A stretch of 64,000 bases of DNA from Candidatus Kryptoniota bacterium (GCA_036567965.1 DATCTN010000031.1:372001-436000), one strand, 5' to 3'. Shown: positions 1 to 9,811, numbered from the stretch's first letter. Notes: generated by a model not told the origin, from the sequence alone. Made by a program: numbers and translations.

Positions 1-22
1 AAATTGATGTGGAGATTTCAAA

Positions 23-730
23 CTGAAGCAACGACGGAAACGGGAAGACATTGATTGGGGCAGGGCCCTTCGCCCGCTTTTCCAGAAATACTCGGGAAGG
101 AAACACCCGCTCGATTTCAAAAACAGATACCAGTTGGTTGTTCTCGTGATTCTTTCTTCCCGAAGTGCCGACGTTTTCATAAACAAAATAGCACCCGCAC
201 TCTTTGCGGCCTTTCCATCGATGAAGGAGTTATCCAAAGCATCTCCGGAAGATCTCTTTCCGTATGTCCACGGTATCACCAACTTCAGGCATAAATCTGA
301 GTGGCTCGTTTCGATCGCCAGAATCCTCGGAGATGATTCGAATGTACCGGAGACAATGGAAGAGCTCGTGAAACTTCCGGGGATTGGAAGAAAATCAGCA
401 AACGTCATCATAAGCCAATCGGGTGGAAAGCCTGAAGGAGTGATTGTCGACCTGCACGTGGCGCGAGTTGCGCCGAGAATCGGGATTGCGCGTGGCAATG
501 CGCCGGACAAGATCGAAGCCGAGCTTATGCGATTCATCCCCCAAAAATATTGGACGGAGGCGGGCATGGGAATGACTATTCTCGGACGTGAGGTCTGCAG
601 ACCGAAGAATCCGCATTGTAGGGAGTGTGTGGTGAGTTCTGTGTGCGGGTACTACCGGAAGAACGGCGGAGAGGGAAGAAAGGTAAGAAGGTTAAGAGGT
701 AAAGAGGTTAATAGGTTAAGGGGCAAATAG
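23..730 (+). CDS. nth: Endonuclease III (HhH-GPD DNA glycosylase/AP lyase), start uncertain
   Basis: Base-excision-repair glycosylase with AP-lyase activity on oxidised pyrimidines. The helix-hairpin-helix motif LPGIGRKSANVI (about 383-418) holds the catalytic Lys, and VDLHVARV (about 448-471) the catalytic Asp (usually VDTHV). Four C-terminal cysteines spaced C-x6-C-x2-C-x5-C (594-647) match the [4Fe-4S] loop. Family-like sequence (DWGRALRPLF, GRKHPLDF) continues in frame well upstream of the first ATG/GTG/TTG codon, a TTG at 134, and an in-frame TGA lies at 5-7. The best explanation is a CTG start at 23 with GGAG at 11-14, giving 235 residues, a normal family length. A TTG start at 134 would remove conserved residues. 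The last 16 codons are made by an 8-bp tandem repeat and look like a non-conserved tail. Function is confident; the start is not. Confidence 0.85.
   Translation: MKQRRKREDIDWGRALRPLFQKYSGRKHPLDFKNRYQLVVLVILSSRSADVFINKIAPALFAAFPSMKELSKASPEDLFPYVHGITNFRHKSEWLVSIARILGDDSNVPETMEELVKLPGIGRKSANVIISQSGGKPEGVIVDLHVARVAPRIGIARGNAPDKIEAELMRFIPQKYWTEAGMGMTILGREVCRPKNPHCRECVVSSVCGYYRKNGGEGRKVRRLRGKEVNRLRGK
681..728 (+). repeat. Six tandem 8-bp units at the 3' end of nth
   Basis: Six consecutive 8-bp units close to AGGTTAAG (aggtaaga, aggttaag, aggtaaag, aggttaat, aggttaag, gggcaaat) run up to the nth stop codon. Because 8 is not a multiple of 3, three units encode an 8-residue peptide repeat, visible as RLRGKEVN then RLRGK. 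Gain or loss of one unit would change the reading frame and move the stop codon. Confidence 0.8.
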
Positions 731-1075
731 ATTCTGGCGACTGATCTCTCCGGGCGAGCCCCGAGCTTGTTTTACCGCAAAGGCCGCAAAGAACGCGGAG
801 TCCCGAGTGACACTTAATCCATATCGGGACGGCGCTCCGCGCCGAAAGCGCAAAAATCGCTGAGGGAAATATATTTATTCTCTGCATTCTCGGCGGATCT
901 GGCGCCGTGCCCCATCGTATGATGTACATCGGATGTTCATGTCGGGAGGTTGCGCCCTCTGCCGTTAAAAGAAGTCAAGGCTTGCCCCAAGATTTGCAAC
1001 CGAGCCATTACCACTGAAGCCTGCAGTTTGATTCTACAGGATAGTCCGTCTATATTTTCTCCAGGAGGAAACTGT
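731..1075. other. Non-coding stretch with decayed repeat
   Basis: No convincing gene. Around 771-801 there is a short degenerate direct repeat (ccgcaaaggccgcaaag followed by aacgcgg), resembling dispersed intergenic repeats of Bacteroidota/Ignavibacteriota genomes. The frame of the next gene is open upstream to about 950 but lacks coding character there. A strong AGGAGG lies at 1063-1068. Confidence 0.5.
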
Positions 1076-1315
1076 ATGAAACTCAAAATACTCGAGCGGG
1101 TGTTCTCGGTGGCACTGGTGGGCGTGTGGATACTTCTGCTGCTTCGTGCCCACGCATTGAGACCGATCGCGTTTTATCAAATGCAACCCATCCTGTATGT
1201 GGGCGACGTCGCTGTATTGTTAGTAGCCGTCTTGTCCCTTAGCACCAAGCGTCCCCTCTTTAGCGATAAGAAGACGGAAGAAGAGGTGCCCCCCGAAATA
1301 AAGATCGAGGAATGA
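1076..1315 (+). CDS. Small two-helix membrane protein, unknown function
   Basis: A 79-residue protein. The ATG at 1076 is chosen because a perfect AGGAGG (1063-1068) sits 7 bases upstream; longer in-frame starts lack such a site. Two hydrophobic segments (about residues 10-25 and 41-56) flank a short loop containing Arg and Tyr, and the tail is strongly acidic (KKTEEEVPPEIKIEE). This suggests a small inner-membrane protein with a charged cytoplasmic tail. I do not recognise the family. It stands alone between two repeat-rich gaps. Confidence 0.6.
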   Translation: MKLKILERVFSVALVGVWILLLLRAHALRPIAFYQMQPILYVGDVAVLLVAVLSLSTKRPLFSDKKTEEEVPPEIKIEE

Positions 1316-1330
1316 GCTAATCTTCCGTAC

Positions 1331-1562
1331 CCTCCGTGTCTTCAGCGTGCTAGAGGTAAGGCAAAAAGACAGCACACGGGAATCACGGACGGCCACGGAT
1401 TCTCACGGAAGAGAAATAATATTGTAGAATCCCTGCTCATCCGTCCCCTCCGTGTCTTCAGCGTGCTAGAGGTAAGGCAAAAAGGCAGCACACGGATATC
1501 ACGGACGGTCACGGATTCTCACGGAAGAGAAATAATATTATGAAATTGGTGCTCATTCGTCC
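1331..1562. repeat. 116-bp tandem duplication, two copies
   Basis: Positions 1331-1446 and 1447-1562 are near-identical (for example cctccgtgtcttcagcgtgc at 1331 and 1447; gagaaataat at 1411 and 1527). Each copy contains cacgg/ccgtg words in opposite orientations, so each can fold imperfectly. A partial third copy (catccgtttcatctgtgttcc) follows. It fills most of the 350-base gap before sucC; the remainder (1563-1665) holds only the sucC ribosome-binding region. Confidence 0.85.
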
Positions 1563-1665
1563 CATCCGTTTCATCTGTGTTCCTTCTTTAACTCGGATTT
1601 CTTGAGTTCATAAACCCCTTTTCATATATTGACTTACCACAATTTTGTCCTTCTGAGGTGACTTA

Positions 1666-2829
1666 ATGAAGATACACGAGTACCAGGCAAAAGAGATTCT
1701 GAAAAAATTTAATGTCGCCATTCCCAAAGGAAAGGTCGCATTCAGTGTCGATGAAGCAGTCAGGGCCGCGGTCGAGATAGGCGGAAGCGTTTGGGTTGTC
1801 AAGGCACAGATCCATGCGGGCGGTAGAGGCAAAGGCGGCGGCGTAAAGATCGCGAAGAGTATAGAAGAGGTAAAACAGCTCGCGAAGCAAATGCTCGGGA
1901 TGACTCTGGTCACCCATCAGACGGGTCCTGAAGGAAAAGTCGTGAAGCGGCTTTTGATCGAGCAGGGAATTAATATCGCGCGCGAGCTTTACGCGGGAAT
2001 CGTACTCGACAGGTCATCGTCGAAGGATGTGTTGATGGCTTCGACAGAAGGCGGAGTTGAAATAGAGAAAGTTGCTGCGGAATCACCCGAGAAAATCATG
2101 AAGGAGACAATCGATCCCGGGTTAGGTCTGATGCCTTATCAGGCGAAGAAGCTCGCGTTCGGGCTTGGCCTCGAGGGCGAAGCGAACAAGAACGGCATAA
2201 AATTCCTGACTGGTTTGTATAAAGCGTACGTGGAGACGGACGCGAGCCTTGCAGAGATAAACCCTCTGGTGCTGACAAAAGAGGGAGCAGTAATGGCGCT
2301 CGACGCGAAGATAAATTTCGACGACAATGCACTCTACCGTCATCCTGAAATCGTGGAGATGAGAGATCTCGACGAAGAATCGCCTCTCGAGGTCGAAGCG
2401 TCAAAGTCGCATCTGAATTACATCAAGCTCGACGGCAACGTCGGATGTATGGTGAATGGCGCCGGGCTGGCAATGGCGACAATGGACATCATTAAACTCA
2501 CCGGCGGTGAACCCGCTAACTTCCTCGACGTCGGCGGCGGCGCAAACGTGGAGACGGTCTCTAGCGGATTCAGGATCATACTTTCCGACAAGAACGTTAA
2601 AGCGATCCTGATAAATATTTTCGGCGGCATCGTCAGGTGCGACCGGGTCGCGCAGGGTGTGATCGAGGCGGCAAACCGCGTGTCGGTCGCGCTTCCGGTC
2701 GTGGTCAGGCTCGAAGGAACAAACGCTAAGGAGGGCGCCGAAATTTTGAAAAATTCCGGATTGAATTTCGCGGTCGCCACAGGATTAAAAGATGCCGCGG
2801 AAAAAGTGGCGGCAGCACTCAGGAACTAG
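1666..2829 (+). CDS. sucC: Succinyl-CoA synthetase (ADP-forming), beta subunit
   Basis: Cytoplasmic TCA-cycle enzyme subunit making ATP from succinyl-CoA with the alpha subunit. The 387-residue length is typical. The N-terminal ATP-grasp domain shows [16 protein letters not shown] (residues 44-59) and AEINPLVLT (about 196-204). The C-terminal ligase domain has the glycine-rich LDVGGGA (about 287) and GGIVRCD (about 320), which contacts the phosphohistidine loop of the partner. The ATG at 1666 has GAGGTG at 1655-1660. sucD is not adjacent, so the two subunits are encoded apart here. Confidence 0.97.
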   Translation: MKIHEYQAKEILKKFNVAIPKGKVAFSVDEAVRAAVEIGGSVWVVKAQIHAGGRGKGGGVKIAKSIEEVKQLAKQMLGMTLVTHQTGPEGKVVKRLLIEQGINIARELYAGIVLDRSSSKDVLMASTEGGVEIEKVAAESPEKIMKETIDPGLGLMPYQAKKLAFGLGLEGEANKNGIKFLTGLYKAYVETDASLAEINPLVLTKEGAVMALDAKINFDDNALYRHPEIVEMRDLDEESPLEVEASKSHLNYIKLDGNVGCMVNGAGLAMATMDIIKLTGGEPANFLDVGGGANVETVSSGFRIILSDKNVKAILINIFGGIVRCDRVAQGVIEAANRVSVALPVVVRLEGTNAKEGAEILKNSGLNFAVATGLKDAAEKVAAALRN

Positions 2830-2919
2830 AAACTTATTTCAATTTCCCAATTTTGAGCCTTCATTTGCAGTTAGCGGTTCACAATTGAAGGTTCATTATT
2901 ACGCACAAGGTAATTAAGG

Positions 2920-4383
2920 TTGAACTGGAACAAATTCGAAGCGGTCATCGGTCTCGAAGTGCATTCCCAGATGCTCACTGAGACAAAAACCTTTTGCGGC
3001 TGCTCCACGAAGTTCGGTAAACCGCCGAACTCAAACGTGTGCCCGGTCTGCCTCGGTATGCCTGGAGTCCTTCCCGTTCTCAACAAGAAACTCGTCGAGT
3101 TCGCGGTCAGGATGGGCCTCGCCGCAGGAAGTACGATCGCTCCGTATTCAATTTTCGCCCGAAAGAATTATTTCTATCCGGACCTTCCAAAGGGCTACCA
3201 GATCTCACAGTTTGAACAACCCATCTGTTCCGGCGGATCCATTGAAATAGAAAAGCCGGACGGGACGAGGAAGAAAATCAGACTGGTCAGAATTCACATG
3301 GAGGAAGATGCCGGGAAATCCATCCATGACCAGGACGTCGATACGCTTGTCGACCTGAACAGGTGCGGGGTCCCGCTGCTTGAAATCGTGAGCGAACCCG
3401 ATATCAGCAATGCGGAGGAAGCTCACCTGTATCTTCAACAGATAAAACAGATTGTGACATACCTCGGGATCTGTGACGGTAACATGGAAGAGGGCTCGCT
3501 TCGATGTGACGCTAATGTCTCAATTCGGCACAGGGGAGAAACCAAACTGGGGACGAAGGCCGAAATAAAAAACATGAACTCGTTTCGCAACGTTGAGCGC
3601 GCCCTCGATGTCGAAATCGAAAGACAGTATCTCCTTCTTGAATCCGGCGGGCACGTCGTGCAGGAAACGCTTCTCTATGACGCGAACACGAACGAAGTAC
3701 GCCCGATGCGCTCGAAGGAAGAGGCGAATGACTACAGATATTTTCCTGATCCCGACTTGGTCCCCATCCTCGTGAGCGAAGAATGGAAGCAGAAATTGAA
3801 ATCCGACCTCCCCGAACTTCCGAGCGCGCGAAGAGAGAGGTTCATCGTGGAATATTCCCTCCCGAAATATGACGCGTCGATTCTCACCGGAGACAAAGAG
3901 ATTGCGGACTATTACGAAACTGCAGTCGAGAGCCTAAGGCTGAAATCGCGCGACGCGTACAAGCAGGCGAGTAATTACGTGATGACGGATGTCCTGCGCG
4001 TTGTCAACGAGCGGCTCATAAAGATACATCAGTTCTCGATCCAGCCAGAAAACCTTGCGCGCATGATCGACCTGATCAACGAGGGGACAATCTCGACAAA
4101 GATCGCGAAGGAAGTCTTCGAGGAAATGGTCGTGTCCGGACAATCTCCCGATGCCATCGTGGAGAAGAACGGCTTGCGCCAGGTGTCGGACGAATCAGCA
4201 ATCGACAAAGCAGTTCAGGAGGTGCTCGAGTCAAATCCGGAAGAGGTCCGCCGGTTTCTGGGTGGAAAAGATAAGTTGTTCGGATTTTTTGTCGGCGAGA
4301 TCATGAAGAAGACACGGGGCAAAGCGAATCCTAAGATTCTTAACGACCTTCTCAGGCAAAAACTGGAGAAAATGAGGAATTGA
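2920..4383 (+). CDS. gatB: Aspartyl/glutamyl-tRNA(Asn/Gln) amidotransferase subunit B
   Basis: Subunit of GatCAB, which amidates Glu-tRNA(Gln) and/or Asp-tRNA(Asn). It starts with [10 protein letters not shown] and carries the zinc site Cys26/Cys28 and Cys41/Cys44 (FCGCS and CPVCLG). The helical and YqeY-like tail is complete through the C-terminus (487 residues). The start is TTG at 2920, with AAGG at 2907-2910 nine bases upstream. gatA and gatC are not in the window. Confidence 0.97.
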   Translation: MNWNKFEAVIGLEVHSQMLTETKTFCGCSTKFGKPPNSNVCPVCLGMPGVLPVLNKKLVEFAVRMGLAAGSTIAPYSIFARKNYFYPDLPKGYQISQFEQPICSGGSIEIEKPDGTRKKIRLVRIHMEEDAGKSIHDQDVDTLVDLNRCGVPLLEIVSEPDISNAEEAHLYLQQIKQIVTYLGICDGNMEEGSLRCDANVSIRHRGETKLGTKAEIKNMNSFRNVERALDVEIERQYLLLESGGHVVQETLLYDANTNEVRPMRSKEEANDYRYFPDPDLVPILVSEEWKQKLKSDLPELPSARRERFIVEYSLPKYDASILTGDKEIADYYETAVESLRLKSRDAYKQASNYVMTDVLRVVNERLIKIHQFSIQPENLARMIDLINEGTISTKIAKEVFEEMVVSGQSPDAIVEKNGLRQVSDESAIDKAVQEVLESNPEEVRRFLGGKDKLFGFFVGEIMKKTRGKANPKILNDLLRQKLEKMRN

Positions 4384-4494
4384 CTCGTGTTTCCGTGCCG
4401 GGCGCGCAGGGGGAAATGATAGTCCGCTGTTTCTCAATTGATTCTTATCTGAAAAATCGCAAACTAATCTAACTAACTTGACTATCGAGGAATT

Positions 4495-5262
4495 ATGAGA
4501 AAGAAAATCATTGCTGCTAATTGGAAGATGAACAAAGACTTAAATGAGACTTCAGATTTCATCTCGGCGTTCAGGAAAGAGATGAACGATTATAATGCAG
4601 CTGCGGAGTCGGTTATCTGTCCGCCTTTTGTCGCGCTTGATGTCGCGGCGAAATCGCTGCAGGGCACGAAGTTCAAATTGGGTGCGCAGAATCTTCACTA
4701 CGAAAACGACGGCGCGTACACCGGTGAAATTTCGGTGAGAATGCTGAAGTCCGTCGGTGTGCAATACGTAATTGTCGGCCATTCGGAGCGCCGCCAGTAT
4801 TTCGGGGAGACGGACGAAATTGTTTCAAAGAAAGTGAAGAAGGCTTTGAGCGGCGATCTCAAAGTTATACTCTGTGTCGGAGAAAGCTTAAGCGAGCGGG
4901 ACGGCGGCGTTACCGAGAAGGTGCTGGAACGCCAGGTGAAAGCAGCGCTCAACGGCATTACGACCCAGCAGGTTTCGTCTCTCGTGATTGCATACGAGCC
5001 CATTTGGGCCATCGGGACCGGGCGCAACGCAACTCCTCAACAGGCTCAGGACGCCCACGCGTTCATCAGAACGACCGTCGCGAAAATTTTCGACAAGGAC
5101 ACTGCCGCACAATTGACGATTCAATACGGAGGAAGTGTAAAACCGGACAACGCTGCACAGCTCCTTTCGCAACCTGACGTGGATGGGGCACTCGTCGGCG
5201 GCGCAAGCCTCACTGCAGATTCTTTCGCGAAGATCGTGAAAAGTTCTCCAGCTTCAAGATAA
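4495..5262 (+). CDS. tpiA: Triosephosphate isomerase
   Basis: Glycolytic TIM-barrel enzyme interconverting dihydroxyacetone phosphate and glyceraldehyde 3-phosphate. All catalytic residues are visible: Asn9/Lys11 in ANWKMN, His96 in VGHSERR, Glu168 in AYEPIWAIGTG followed by the mobile loop, and the phosphate-binding GGSV and GGASL segments near the C-terminus. The 255-residue length is standard. The ATG at 4495 follows a weak GAGG (4486-4489). Confidence 0.97.
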   Translation: MRKKIIAANWKMNKDLNETSDFISAFRKEMNDYNAAAESVICPPFVALDVAAKSLQGTKFKLGAQNLHYENDGAYTGEISVRMLKSVGVQYVIVGHSERRQYFGETDEIVSKKVKKALSGDLKVILCVGESLSERDGGVTEKVLERQVKAALNGITTQQVSSLVIAYEPIWAIGTGRNATPQQAQDAHAFIRTTVAKIFDKDTAAQLTIQYGGSVKPDNAAQLLSQPDVDGALVGGASLTADSFAKIVKSSPASR

Positions 5263-5286
5263 GGTGACGCCTGCCCGACTGATACG

Positions 5287-8200
5287 ATGTCTCGTGTTAA
5301 GTCCGGATTCTTTATTCTCCTTTTCGCCGTTGCGACCTCTCCGCTATGGGGCGCGCTCGGCGTGTGTTTCGGGCAGGCGACATCCAACTCGATCGTGGCT
5401 CACATCTCCTCCGCGGATACCCTCATCCGCCTTCCGCAGAAATTCATATTCAGAAATTCCGACTGCGTGGTTGTGGATTCCATAACGCTCAGGCGCGATT
5501 CGGATTACGTCATGGATTATACCGCGGGCACAATTAGATTCAAGAAGACGGGAATATTCTTTTCAGGAAGAAAAGATTCCGCATTTACGATCCGCATAAG
5601 CTACAGGAATTTTCCCTTCGACATCCCGACCGAATACAGCATGCACACGACAATTGTCAGGTACGACACGACTTCGAAAAAAAACGTAACGTATATTGAG
5701 CAGAGTGCACCCCTCAGTCCTTCCGAACTTTTCGGAGGCGGGATACAGAAGAGCGGAAGCATCGTGCGCGGATTTACCATCGGATCGAACCAGGACCTCA
5801 CCCTGAATTCGGGTTTCCGTATGCAGCTTGCGGGCAATCTCACGAATGATGTTGAGGTTACTGCGGCGTTGACGGACGAATCGAGTCCGATCCAGCCGGA
5901 AGGGAACACGAAAACTTTGCAGGAGTTCGACAAAGTATTTGTGAATATAAAGTCCCCTCATATCTCCGGCACGCTCGGCGATTTTGAGATGACTCAGACC
6001 GGTACGGAGTTCGGGATAATTCACAGAAAGCTGCAAGGAGCAATGGGTGTCGCGAATTACGGCGAATCGTCAGTCATGCTGAGCGGCGCCGTGAGCAGGG
6101 GGAAATTCCGGACGCAGCAGGTAACTCCTATCGACGGAAGCCAGGGGCCGTACCAGCTTGTTGGGGACGACGGAAGCGCAGAAATAATAATCATCGCGGG
6201 AACTGAAAAAGTCTATCTTGACGGAATCCAGATGACCAGGGGAGAAACGAACGATTACGTGATTGACTACTCAAACGCGCAGCTCACATTCACACCGAAA
6301 CATCTAATCACTAACCTAAGCAGGATTTTCGTCGACTTCGAGTACTCTAACGGAGATTTCCAGAGAACCTTCGCCGGTGGAAATGCTTCAACGAAACTAG
6401 CGGACAACAAACTCGAGCTCGACGTCTCGTATTATCAGGAGGGAGACGATCCGACAACTTCTTTCGGCGTGACCCTGTCGGACTCCGATAAAGCGCTCCT
6501 GAGCACGGCGGGAAAGAACAGGATCGCCGCGTCCAGGAGCGGAGTGAGCTACGCCGGTAGAGATTCAATAACTGGAGTCGGGAAGGGGCAGTACCGGAGC
6601 GACTCTCTCCTGATCTCCGGCAAGCCATACTATATCTACAGATTTGTGCAACCCACCGATACGGCAAATCTCGATAACGCTGTGTATAGCGTCGCATTCT
6701 CCGAGGTCGGCAGCGGAAAAGGCGACTACCAGTCCGTCGGGTTCGGCGAGTTTGACTTTGTCGGCGTCGGGCAGGGAGACTATGCCCCGATAGAGATTCT
6801 CCCTATGCCGCAGTTCCAGCAGCTCGCGGACGTTGCCGCCACCTACAGATTCAACAGCGAAGGTTCTTTAAGCCTGGAATATTCCGCGAGCAGTCTTGAT
6901 GTCAACCGCCTCTCTTCGCTTCCCGGAGTCACTTCCGACGGGTACGGAATGAAATTCGGATTCGGTTACTCTCCAAAGCGACTTCAACTGGGAGATGCGG
7001 ACATCGGCGCACTCAACTTCAACGAGTTGACCAGATTTGTGAACCGGGATTTCAACCCGATGGACCGCACCAATGACGTCGAGTTTAACCGGGAGTGGGG
7101 GATCGACTCCCTTCTCCCCGAAGATGAATTGTTGAATCAAGCTCATCTTGATTTCTCGCCAGCCATGAAAGCTGCGAAGCTCACAATCGGCGGCGACGTC
7201 GGCAGAATTACCCGCGGCACTGATTTCAGCTCGGGGAGGTATTCTGCGCTCGCCAGCCTCGGCGGCGACTCCGCCTGGATACCGTCCGTCAATTACCAGG
7301 CGACTATCGTTGACAGCAAAGACGAAGCGCTCTCCAATACCGGAAAATGGTTCAGGCAAAACGGAGACGTGAAATTCTCTTTCGGTAAGTTCTCGCCCGG
7401 CTTCAGACTTTCATCGGAGGACAGGCGACTTGCCGGGACCGGCACGGATTCGCTGTGGTCGAATTCCTACAAGTATGTCGAGTACGGCCCGAGCGTAACG
7501 TTAAGCCAGATTTACCATTTCGATTTCGATGCAGAGATCTACGAGAGACAGGAGAGCGGCATCATCGGCGGCTCGCTATTGCCGTCGTCAAACTCCTTGA
7601 CCGACCAGTTGTCTGTCCGCCTCAACGAATGGAATGACCTCTCGTCAAATCTCACATTGACTTACAGGAAGAAAACATACACGGAGAGTTTTAGAAATCT
7701 CGGCAACTCCGACAACGAATCGGTGTTGTCAAAGTGGGAAACCAACTACAATCCGCTCGCCCGCGGGCTTGAGACCAATCTCTTCTACCAGGTAACCACC
7801 GAGCGGGCAGCCCGGCTCGAACAAATCTTCTGGAAGGTTCTGCCGGGTCAAGGACAGTACCAATGGATCGATGGAAACCACAATGGGCAGGTCGATATTA
7901 CAAACCCACTGGACTTCCAGCAAGTCAACTTCAACGGAGATTATACGCTGCTAACCAGGCCGACAGCAACTCTCTATCCGGTAGTCGACCTGAAGACAAA
8001 TTTCAGGGTCGGATTGACGCCGGAAAGATTTGTTAACAATAACGGCAGCATCTCCAGTTCGATCCTGCGAGCGCTCTCGACGGTCACTATGTGGCAGGTA
8101 GCCGAGAATAACCAGACCTCGAACGTCAGCGATATTTATCTTCTTCGACTTTCTAAGTTCCTCAACGACAGTCTGACGATTAACGGCTCGCAGCTGTTTC

Positions 8201-8829
8201 AACAGGACGTTTACGTTCTACAGAACAACCGTGACTTTTCACTGCGGCTGCGGTTTCTTCAGACTAAATCGCTGAACCAGTATTCGATCTCAACCGAGCG
8301 CGGCTTCAAACGCGAGCAAAGTGCGAGGCTGAGAACCAAATTAACGGACACGTTTTACGAGGAGCTCGATGTAGCGCTCAACGACGACAACGTTCGCACC
8401 ACTTACACCGATAGGGCACATGAAATCGGCTCCTCTACTGCCTCTTCCGAATTGTCTTATCGTCCAGACATAAACGTGGAATCGTCCTTCAGAGTCCAGC
8501 TCTCGAAATCGGTGGATGATTACCGGTCGGGTCTTACCAATTCGATGAATACCGAGTTGCTGAAGATTGCCTACTCGATCCTGACAAAAGGAAGATTGAG
8601 ATTTCAACTCGAGAGGGATGAAGTCGCGATCAGCAACCAGCCGCAAAACATTTATCTCCCGTTCGAGTTGACGGGCGGATTTCTTCCGGGGCAGACCTAT
8701 ATCTGGGAAGTCGGATTCGAATACAGGATCAGCTCGTTTATCCAGGCGAACGCCGATTACACCGGGAGGAGCCAACCGGGCGGTGCGCCCATTCACACAA
8801 TGACGGCAGAAGTAAGAGCTTTCTTCTAA
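5287..8829 (+). CDS. Large outer-membrane protein with SprA/Sov-like N-terminal motifs
   Basis: An 1180-residue protein with an N-terminal signal peptide (hydrophobic FFILLFAVATSPLWG). Residues about 150-230 contain the run IVRGFTIGSNQDLTLNSG, then IQPEGNTKTLQEFDKVFV and GDFEM, and about 300-330 TEKVYLDG and YVIDYSNAQLTFTP. I associate these with SprA/Sov-type outer-membrane proteins of Bacteroidota. The remainder is alternating polar/aromatic beta-strand sequence ending in ...VRAFF, a typical barrel C-terminus. At 1180 residues it is about half the length of true SprA, so it is a shorter relative, not the type 9 translocon itself. It starts 24 bases after tpiA. Role unknown: surface assembly, adhesion or secretion are all possible. 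Confidence 0.7.
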   Translation: MSRVKSGFFILLFAVATSPLWGALGVCFGQATSNSIVAHISSADTLIRLPQKFIFRNSDCVVVDSITLRRDSDYVMDYTAGTIRFKKTGIFFSGRKDSAFTIRISYRNFPFDIPTEYSMHTTIVRYDTTSKKNVTYIEQSAPLSPSELFGGGIQKSGSIVRGFTIGSNQDLTLNSGFRMQLAGNLTNDVEVTAALTDESSPIQPEGNTKTLQEFDKVFVNIKSPHISGTLGDFEMTQTGTEFGIIHRKLQGAMGVANYGESSVMLSGAVSRGKFRTQQVTPIDGSQGPYQLVGDDGSAEIIIIAGTEKVYLDGIQMTRGETNDYVIDYSNAQLTFTPKHLITNLSRIFVDFEYSNGDFQRTFAGGNASTKLADNKLELDVSYYQEGDDPTTSFGVTLSDSDKALLSTAGKNRIAASRSGVSYAGRDSITGVGKGQYRSDSLLISGKPYYIYRFVQPTDTANLDNAVYSVAFSEVGSGKGDYQSVGFGEFDFVGVGQGDYAPIEILPMPQFQQLADVAATYRFNSEGSLSLEYSASSLDVNRLSSLPGVTSDGYGMKFGFGYSPKRLQLGDADIGALNFNELTRFVNRDFNPMDRTNDVEFNREWGIDSLLPEDELLNQAHLDFSPAMKAAKLTIGGDVGRITRGTDFSSGRYSALASLGGDSAWIPSVNYQATIVDSKDEALSNTGKWFRQNGDVKFSFGKFSPGFRLSSEDRRLAGTGTDSLWSNSYKYVEYGPSVTLSQIYHFDFDAEIYERQESGIIGGSLLPSSNSLTDQLSVRLNEWNDLSSNLTLTYRKKTYTESFRNLGNSDNESVLSKWETNYNPLARGLETNLFYQVTTERAARLEQIFWKVLPGQGQYQWIDGNHNGQVDITNPLDFQQVNFNGDYTLLTRPTATLYPVVDLKTNFRVGLTPERFVNNNGSISSSILRALSTVTMWQVAENNQTSNVSDIYLLRLSKFLNDSLTINGSQLFQQDVYVLQNNRDFSLRLRFLQTKSLNQYSISTERGFKREQSARLRTKLTDTFYEELDVALNDDNVRTTYTDRAHEIGSSTASSELSYRPDINVESSFRVQLSKSVDDYRSGLTNSMNTELLKIAYSILTKGRLRFQLERDEVAISNQPQNIYLPFELTGGFLPGQTYIWEVGFEYRISSFIQANADYTGRSQPGGAPIHTMTAEVRAFF

Positions 8830-9133
8830 TTACATCGTGGTACACCATCGGATCTTCAAACTCTTCTAATGCTCGATTCTTATATTGACCAAAGTGAACT
8901 TGTTTTTGTGATTCGGTAGAGATGGAATTAAACTTAACAAATCGGAATGGAGTCCAGGTGAAGTCTCGATACAAATCTGCTACGATCGGTGGAGGAACAT
9001 GAACACTAAGCCAGTGAGCCGCTATCCGCGACTCGAATCAGACGCGGCCTGATTTTTCTGCGCGCGAGACTCTTGGACGAAAGGCCCATTCACCTGGGGA
9101 ACGTTAAGCTATCGTCAACAGTTTTATGAGTAC
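8830..9133. other. Intergenic region with two tiny overlapping reading frames
   Basis: No convincing gene. A 26-codon frame (ATG 8922 to TGA 9002) overlaps by ATGA a 17-codon frame (ATG 8999 to TGA 9052), which has GGAGG at 8991-8995 only three bases before its start. They could be leader peptides or chance. An A/T-rich stretch at 8875-8915 may hold the promoter for the downstream pair. Confidence 0.3.
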
Positions 9134-9811
9134 ATGAATCCTTTCGAAACGAACTACGGGACACTCACCAGGAGCGGTGGAGCGATAGACACAAAATCTC
9201 CTCTTCCTCCGAAAGAGTTGATTCCGCGAGTATTTGCTTTTCCGCCGAATCCGGACAGTTTCGGCGGAATTTCATATCTTGTCAAGACTCAGTCAAACTC
9301 TTTTATGGTCGATGTACCCGAGTATATTCGTCAGAATATCGGCTTCATTGAAAACACCGGGATTCCCGAATTTGTATTTCTCACTCACAGAGACGACGTC
9401 GCAGATGCAGACTTATTCAGGAGAGAATTCGGCACGAAACTCATTATTCATCAGTCTGAGAAATATGCCGTTAAATCGCCGGACATTACATTCCAGAACT
9501 CCTTGAAATTGAATGGCGTCGAAATAATTCATACACCCGGTCATTCTCCCGGCTCGTCTTGTCTCTATTTTCCGGCGGGTCGCGTCATGTTCACGGGTGA
9601 TCATATAACCGCCGACGGGGGCAAACCTGTCGCCGAGGATTTCTCGTGGACATACGATTATGAACTGCAAATTCTGAGCGGGAGAAAAATTCTCGAGTAT
9701 GATTTTCAATTCATCCTGGCCGGTCACGGGGGACGATGGTTGATACGGAACGCAAAAGAGGAATTAAAGAAGTTCATCGATGGTTCCGGGATCGGTGCGA
9801 AAAATGGGTAA
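9134..9811 (+). CDS. Metallo-beta-lactamase-fold hydrolase, variant metal motif
   Basis: A 225-residue MBL-fold protein. The usual THxHxDH is replaced by LTHRDDVADAD (His85, Asp87, Asp88, Asp91). The other metal ligands are normal: HTPGHSPGS (His137), MFTGD (Asp156) and AGHGG near residue 196. I recall the THRDDVAD variant from a subgroup of stand-alone MBL proteins. The substrate is unknown; hydrolysis of a thioester or lactone is a family-level guess. Its 3' end overlaps the LigB-family gene by 8 bases, so the two are probably co-translated. Confidence 0.8.
   Translation: MNPFETNYGTLTRSGGAIDTKSPLPPKELIPRVFAFPPNPDSFGGISYLVKTQSNSFMVDVPEYIRQNIGFIENTGIPEFVFLTHRDDVADADLFRREFGTKLIIHQSEKYAVKSPDITFQNSLKLNGVEIIHTPGHSPGSSCLYFPAGRVMFTGDHITADGGKPVAEDFSWTYDYELQILSGRKILEYDFQFILAGHGGRWLIRNAKEELKKFIDGSGIGAKNG

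Noticed and set aside
950-1075. N-terminal extension of the small membrane protein
   Set aside because: The frame is open, but AGGAGG placed 7 bases before ATG 1076 decides the start, and the extension is Cys/Pro-rich without membrane or coding character.
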